Source: UCB2 sp964475735 (GTDB lineage Bacteria; Chloroflexota; Dehalococcoidia; Tepidiformales; Tepidiformaceae). From it: a DNA stretch of 33,930 nt. How positions within the stretch are numbered: position 1 is the first letter of the stretch; the number at the start of each line of letters is the position of its first letter. The stretch is taken from NCBI GenBank assembly GCA_964475735.1, contig CAYYYI010000011.1:1-33930 (forward strand), written 5' to 3'. Below are positions 31,252 to 33,930 of the stretch, piece by piece. The position numbers and the translations under genes were made by a program. The notes below the pieces were generated by a model. That model ran no database searches and was not told where the DNA came from. It worked only from the letters and a program-made list of their open reading frames with translations.

Positions 31252-32805
31252 TCAGGGGGCCCCGATCTCTCGTGCCACCCGGGGGAGCCGGGCCGCGATC
31301 TCGCCCGCCAGCAGCCCGGAGTTCCCGTAGTCCTCGCGCAGCGATTCGCCCGCCGCCGCATGCAGGTAGACGCCCAACCGCGCGGCGTCGAAGGGCGCCA
31401 GGCCCTGCGCCAGGTACGCTCCTATCATCCCGGCCAGCACGTCGCCGCTTCCCGCGCTCGCCAGCAGCGGGTTGGCGAACGGGCTCAGCGCCGCGCCCCC
31501 ATCGGCTGCTGCCACCACCGAGTGCGCCCCCTTGAGGACGATCGTGCACCCAAAGCGGGCGGCCGCTTCCCGCGCCACCTCCAGCCGCCGCGACTGCACA
31601 TCGGCAACGGTCGTCTGCATCAATCTCGCCATCTCCCCCGGGTGCGGTGTCAGGACAGCGTTTGCGGGGACGCGCTCCGCCGCGCCGGGCATGGCCGCCA
31701 GCGCGTTGAGCGCGTCGGCGTCGATCACAACCCCCCGCGCGAGGTCAATCGCGAGGTCGGGCAGCACAGCCCAGGTGAGCGCGCGCGTGTCCTCCGTGTT
31801 GCCCAGCCCGGGCCCGAAGACGGCGGCGTCGAAGGCAGGCCACTCCGGCCGCAGGGCGATTGCCGCGGAGTCGCGCAGGCCGCCATCGTCCGCGCCGGGG
31901 AGCGGGAGCCACGTCGCCTCCGTCAGGCCCGCCGCCACGAGGCCGTGAATGGGCCGCGGGCAGGCGATCGTCACCAGCCCCGCGCCCGCGCGGTAGGCCC
32001 CTGTGGCAGCCAGCCGGGGCGCGCCGGGGTACCGTTCGCAGCCGCCGACGATCAGCAGCCGCCCGAAGGCGCCTTTGTTCGCGTCGTCGGGCCGTGCGGG
32101 CAGGGCGCCCTTCGCCCAGCGGGACGTGAGCAGTTCGAGCGACACGCCCTCCGTCGCCGCCTTCGGGATGCCGATGTCGATGACCTGCACGCGCCCCACG
32201 ATCGCACTCGCCGGGGCCTGGTACATGCCCACCTTGGGCAGCCCAAAGGTCACCGTGAGGTCCGGGGCGATGGTCAGAGGGTCAACCGCGCCGCTATCGG
32301 CATCCATTCCGGAGGGCAGGTCAACCGCGAGCACCTTCGGCGGCGTGTAGCCTTGCCGCGCCGCCGCCAGCCGTTCGAGCGCCATCCCAATGGGGTCCGT
32401 TGCCGAAAGCGGGCGCGCCTTGCCGATGCCCAGCAGAGCGTCGATGAGCAGGTCGGCGACCGTGAGCAGGGAGTCAAGATCGGCCGCGCTCGCGCCTTCG
32501 GCGATGGTGACCTCCCGCTCGCGCAGCTCTGCGAGCCGGTCGGGGGCGTTCGTACCCGCGGGCAGCGCCACCGCCACCTCGGCGCCCCAATCGGCCAGGT
32601 GACGAGCCGCCACCAGTCCGTCGCCGCCGTTGTTGCCCGGGCCTGCCAGCACCGTGATCCGCCGCCCTTCGAGCGTGCCCAGCAGCATCCACGCTTCCTG
32701 CGCGACCGCCAGGCCCGCCTCTTCCATCAGCTGCGCCAGCGAGACCCCCGCCTCTACCGCGGCCGCCTCCAGGGCGCGCATCTCGGCCACAGTGACGAGC
32801 TTCAT
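31252..32805 (-). CDS. nnr: Bifunctional NAD(P)HX epimerase / ADP-dependent NAD(P)HX dehydratase
   Basis: Repairs hydrated NADH and NADPH. The N-terminal epimerase domain (about 1-215) has GPGNNGGDG at 55-63 and LPSGMDADSG. The C-terminal ribokinase-like dehydratase (about 240-515) has KGAFGRLLIVGG, FGPGLGNTEDT, DADALNAL, TPHPGEMARL and SAGSGDVLAGMIGAYL, which hold the ADP site. The 517-residue length is typical of the YjeF/Nnr fusion. It overlaps the acpS stop as ATGA, the classic acpS-nnr neighbourhood. Confidence 0.95.
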   Translation of the reverse strand: MKLVTVAEMRALEAAAVEAGVSLAQLMEEAGLAVAQEAWMLLGTLEGRRITVLAGPGNNGGDGLVAARHLADWGAEVAVALPAGTNAPDRLAELREREVTIAEGASAADLDSLLTVADLLIDALLGIGKARPLSATDPIGMALERLAAARQGYTPPKVLAVDLPSGMDADSGAVDPLTIAPDLTVTFGLPKVGMYQAPASAIVGRVQVIDIGIPKAATEGVSLELLTSRWAKGALPARPDDANKGAFGRLLIVGGCERYPGAPRLAATGAYRAGAGLVTIACPRPIHGLVAAGLTEATWLPLPGADDGGLRDSAAIALRPEWPAFDAAVFGPGLGNTEDTRALTWAVLPDLAIDLARGVVIDADALNALAAMPGAAERVPANAVLTPHPGEMARLMQTTVADVQSRRLEVAREAAARFGCTIVLKGAHSVVAAADGGAALSPFANPLLASAGSGDVLAGMIGAYLAQGLAPFDAARLGVYLHAAAGESLREDYGNSGLLAGEIAARLPRVAREIGAP

Positions 32806-33248
32806 CGCAGCCCCTTTTCGCGCACCAGGCGGAGGGCGTTCTCGCCGCGCCGGGGGGTGTCCTCGGACTCCGTGAGCGCGCGTTCGCCCACGACTGAGGC
32901 GATGGCGTACTCCTTGGAATGGGTGAGGCTCACCTCCAGGCCGCGCAGCTCGATGCGCTCCGCCCGGTCGGCGCCGCGGCCATAAAGGAACACCAGCGGC
33001 TTTCCCCGCCGGTTCGGAAGGATCTCGATGTCGCGCCAGCCCACGCCGCGCACACCCGTCCCCAGGGCCTTCATCACCGCTTCCTTGGCGGCGAAGCGCG
33101 CCGCCAGCTCCTGCACCCGCCCGCGGCAGTGCGCGATCTCGTCGGCGGTGTAGACGCGCTCCAGGAAGCGGTCGCCGTGGCGGGCGATGACGTCGGCCAC
33201 GCGTTCGATTTCGATGATGTCGATGCCAACGGCAAACTTGGTCGCCAT
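32802..33248 (-). CDS. acpS: Holo-[acyl-carrier-protein] synthase
   Basis: Transfers phosphopantetheine from CoA to apo-ACP. From ATG 33248 it is 148 residues. Mg ligands are Asp10 (VGIDIIEIERV) and Glu56 (ARFAAKEAVMKALGTG). The C-terminal strand LEVSLTHSKEYAIASVV is conserved, and about 25 extra residues rich in charge follow. An in-frame TTG at 33257 would add three residues; neither start has a clear ribosome site. It heads the acpS-nnr-fabF-recJ run and is divergent from folD. Confidence 0.94.
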   Translation of the reverse strand: MATKFAVGIDIIEIERVADVIARHGDRFLERVYTADEIAHCRGRVQELAARFAAKEAVMKALGTGVRGVGWRDIEILPNRRGKPLVFLYGRGADRAERIELRGLEVSLTHSKEYAIASVVGERALTESEDTPRRGENALRLVREKGLR

Positions 33249-33332
33249 GAAAGGCAATCGTACGTAATCGGCTGGCTGTGCGCTCTGCCGGGCTACCCGG
33301 CTTGGCGCATTGGGCGCCCTGCCCGCTACTCT

Positions 33333-33930
33333 ATGCCCGTGACAGCCCGGCTCATCGATGGCGAAGCGATTGCCGCGGGCATACGCGCCGAGGTGGCGGA
33401 GCGCGTCGCCGCCCTTCGCGCCCGCGGCGTTGCGCCCGGACTGGCCGCCGTCCTCATCGGCGACAACGCCGCCTCCGTTAGCTACGTCTCAGCGAAGGCG
33501 AAGGACTGCGAGCAGGCCGGCATCTTCTCCGAGACCTTCCACCTTCCCGCCGAAACCACGCAGGATGAAGCCCTCACGCTCATCGCCCGTCTGAACGCGG
33601 ACGCGCGCTTCCACGCCATCCTGCCCCAGCTCCCGCTCCCGCCGCAGATCGACGAGCGCACCGTCATCGACGCCATCGACCCCGAAAAAGACGCCGACGG
33701 CCTCCACCCGGTGAACCTCGGCCGCCTGCTCCGCGGCGAGACAACCGGCGCGCTCCCGTGCACGCCCAATGGCGTGATGGAGCTCCTGCGCCGCACCGGC
33801 AACGACCCAGCGGGCAAACATGTGGTGGTCGTTGGCCGCTCCACACTCGTGGGCCGGCCGCTGGCGGTTCTCCTTAGCAACAAGGCGAAGGGCGCGAACG
33901 CGACGGTCACCATCTGCCACACCGGCACGC
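33333..33930 (+). CDS. folD: Methylenetetrahydrofolate dehydrogenase/cyclohydrolase, N-terminal part (runs off right edge)
   Basis: Interconverts methylene-, methenyl- and formyl-tetrahydrofolate. Translation from ATG 33333 (or GTG 33339, which gives the more usual MTARLIDG start) stays open for 199 codons to the window end. FolD motifs seen: SYVSAKAKDCEQAGI with catalytic Lys55, ILPQLPLPPQID, EKDADGLHPVNLGRL, LPCTPNGVMELL and the Rossmann VVVVGRSTLVGRPLAVLL. About 90 residues are missing at the C-terminus. It is divergent from acpS across 84 bases. Confidence 0.94.
   Translation, partial: MPVTARLIDGEAIAAGIRAEVAERVAALRARGVAPGLAAVLIGDNAASVSYVSAKAKDCEQAGIFSETFHLPAETTQDEALTLIARLNADARFHAILPQLPLPPQIDERTVIDAIDPEKDADGLHPVNLGRLLRGETTGALPCTPNGVMELLRRTGNDPAGKHVVVVGRSTLVGRPLAVLLSNKAKGANATVTICHTGT

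Noticed and set aside
31033..32985. A 650-codon plus-strand frame opposite nnr and fabF
   Set aside because: Shadow of two genes with complete catalytic motifs; low-complexity Arg/Gly/Pro composition.

Overview
The window is a GC-rich, gene-dense bacterial chromosome segment with two 100-base N runs (23963-24062 and 29296-29395), so it looks like a draft or metagenome-assembled scaffold. Gene content (stand-alone-type TrpB2, CADD-like protein, DUF2203, DUF35/thiolase pair, VanZ, a T-box leader in a high-GC genome) suggests a Chloroflexota bacterium, perhaps Dehalococcoidia-related. That placement is inference from gene content. No rRNA, tRNA, insertion sequence, phage gene or CRISPR array was seen.

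Layout. 1-2.8 kb: 5' end of tyrS, ribF, and divergently a VanZ-like protein and a PaaI-type thioesterase, converging on scpA. 2.9-17.4 kb (minus strand): a very large tryptophan gene cluster. In transcription order it holds a sigma70-like promoter, a T-box leader with a UGG specifier, trpB2, a CADD-like di-metal oxygenase, a four-helix-bundle protein, trpS, trpE, a degenerate NUDIX protein, a NUDIX-CMD fusion, a small unknown protein, trpG, trpD, trpC, a P-loop kinase-like protein, trpF, trpB, a CPBP membrane protease, trpA, and then after a 149-base gap aroH, aroF and scpA. From trpB2 to trpA almost every junction is an overlap or a gap of 2 bases or less, so the non-trp genes are built into the transcription unit.

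17.9-21.2 kb: an NTF2-like protein, an SLC13/RCK-domain permease and a tandem universal stress protein. 21.4-23.1 kb: a DUF35 OB-fold protein and its thiolase partner, closed by a strong terminator. 23.2-25.9 kb: an MFS transporter and a zinc alcohol dehydrogenase, both cut by the first N gap, then an alpha/beta hydrolase. 26.0-28.5 kb: DUF2203, glgC, a small zinc-ribbon protein and a solo Clp N-domain protein. 28.5-33.2 kb: recJ (interrupted by the second gap), fabF, the NAD(P)HX repair enzyme and acpS; folD runs off the right end.

How it fits together. The T-box should sense uncharged tRNA-Trp and switch on tryptophan synthesis together with tryptophanyl-tRNA synthetase. The cluster also holds genes for using or sharing chorismate (trpE/trpG, aroH, aroF). 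The most notable passenger is the CADD-like protein, a family linked to making p-aminobenzoate from a protein tyrosine instead of chorismate. Its position in a tryptophan-responsive operon suggests a link between tryptophan supply and folate precursor supply, which is an untested inference.
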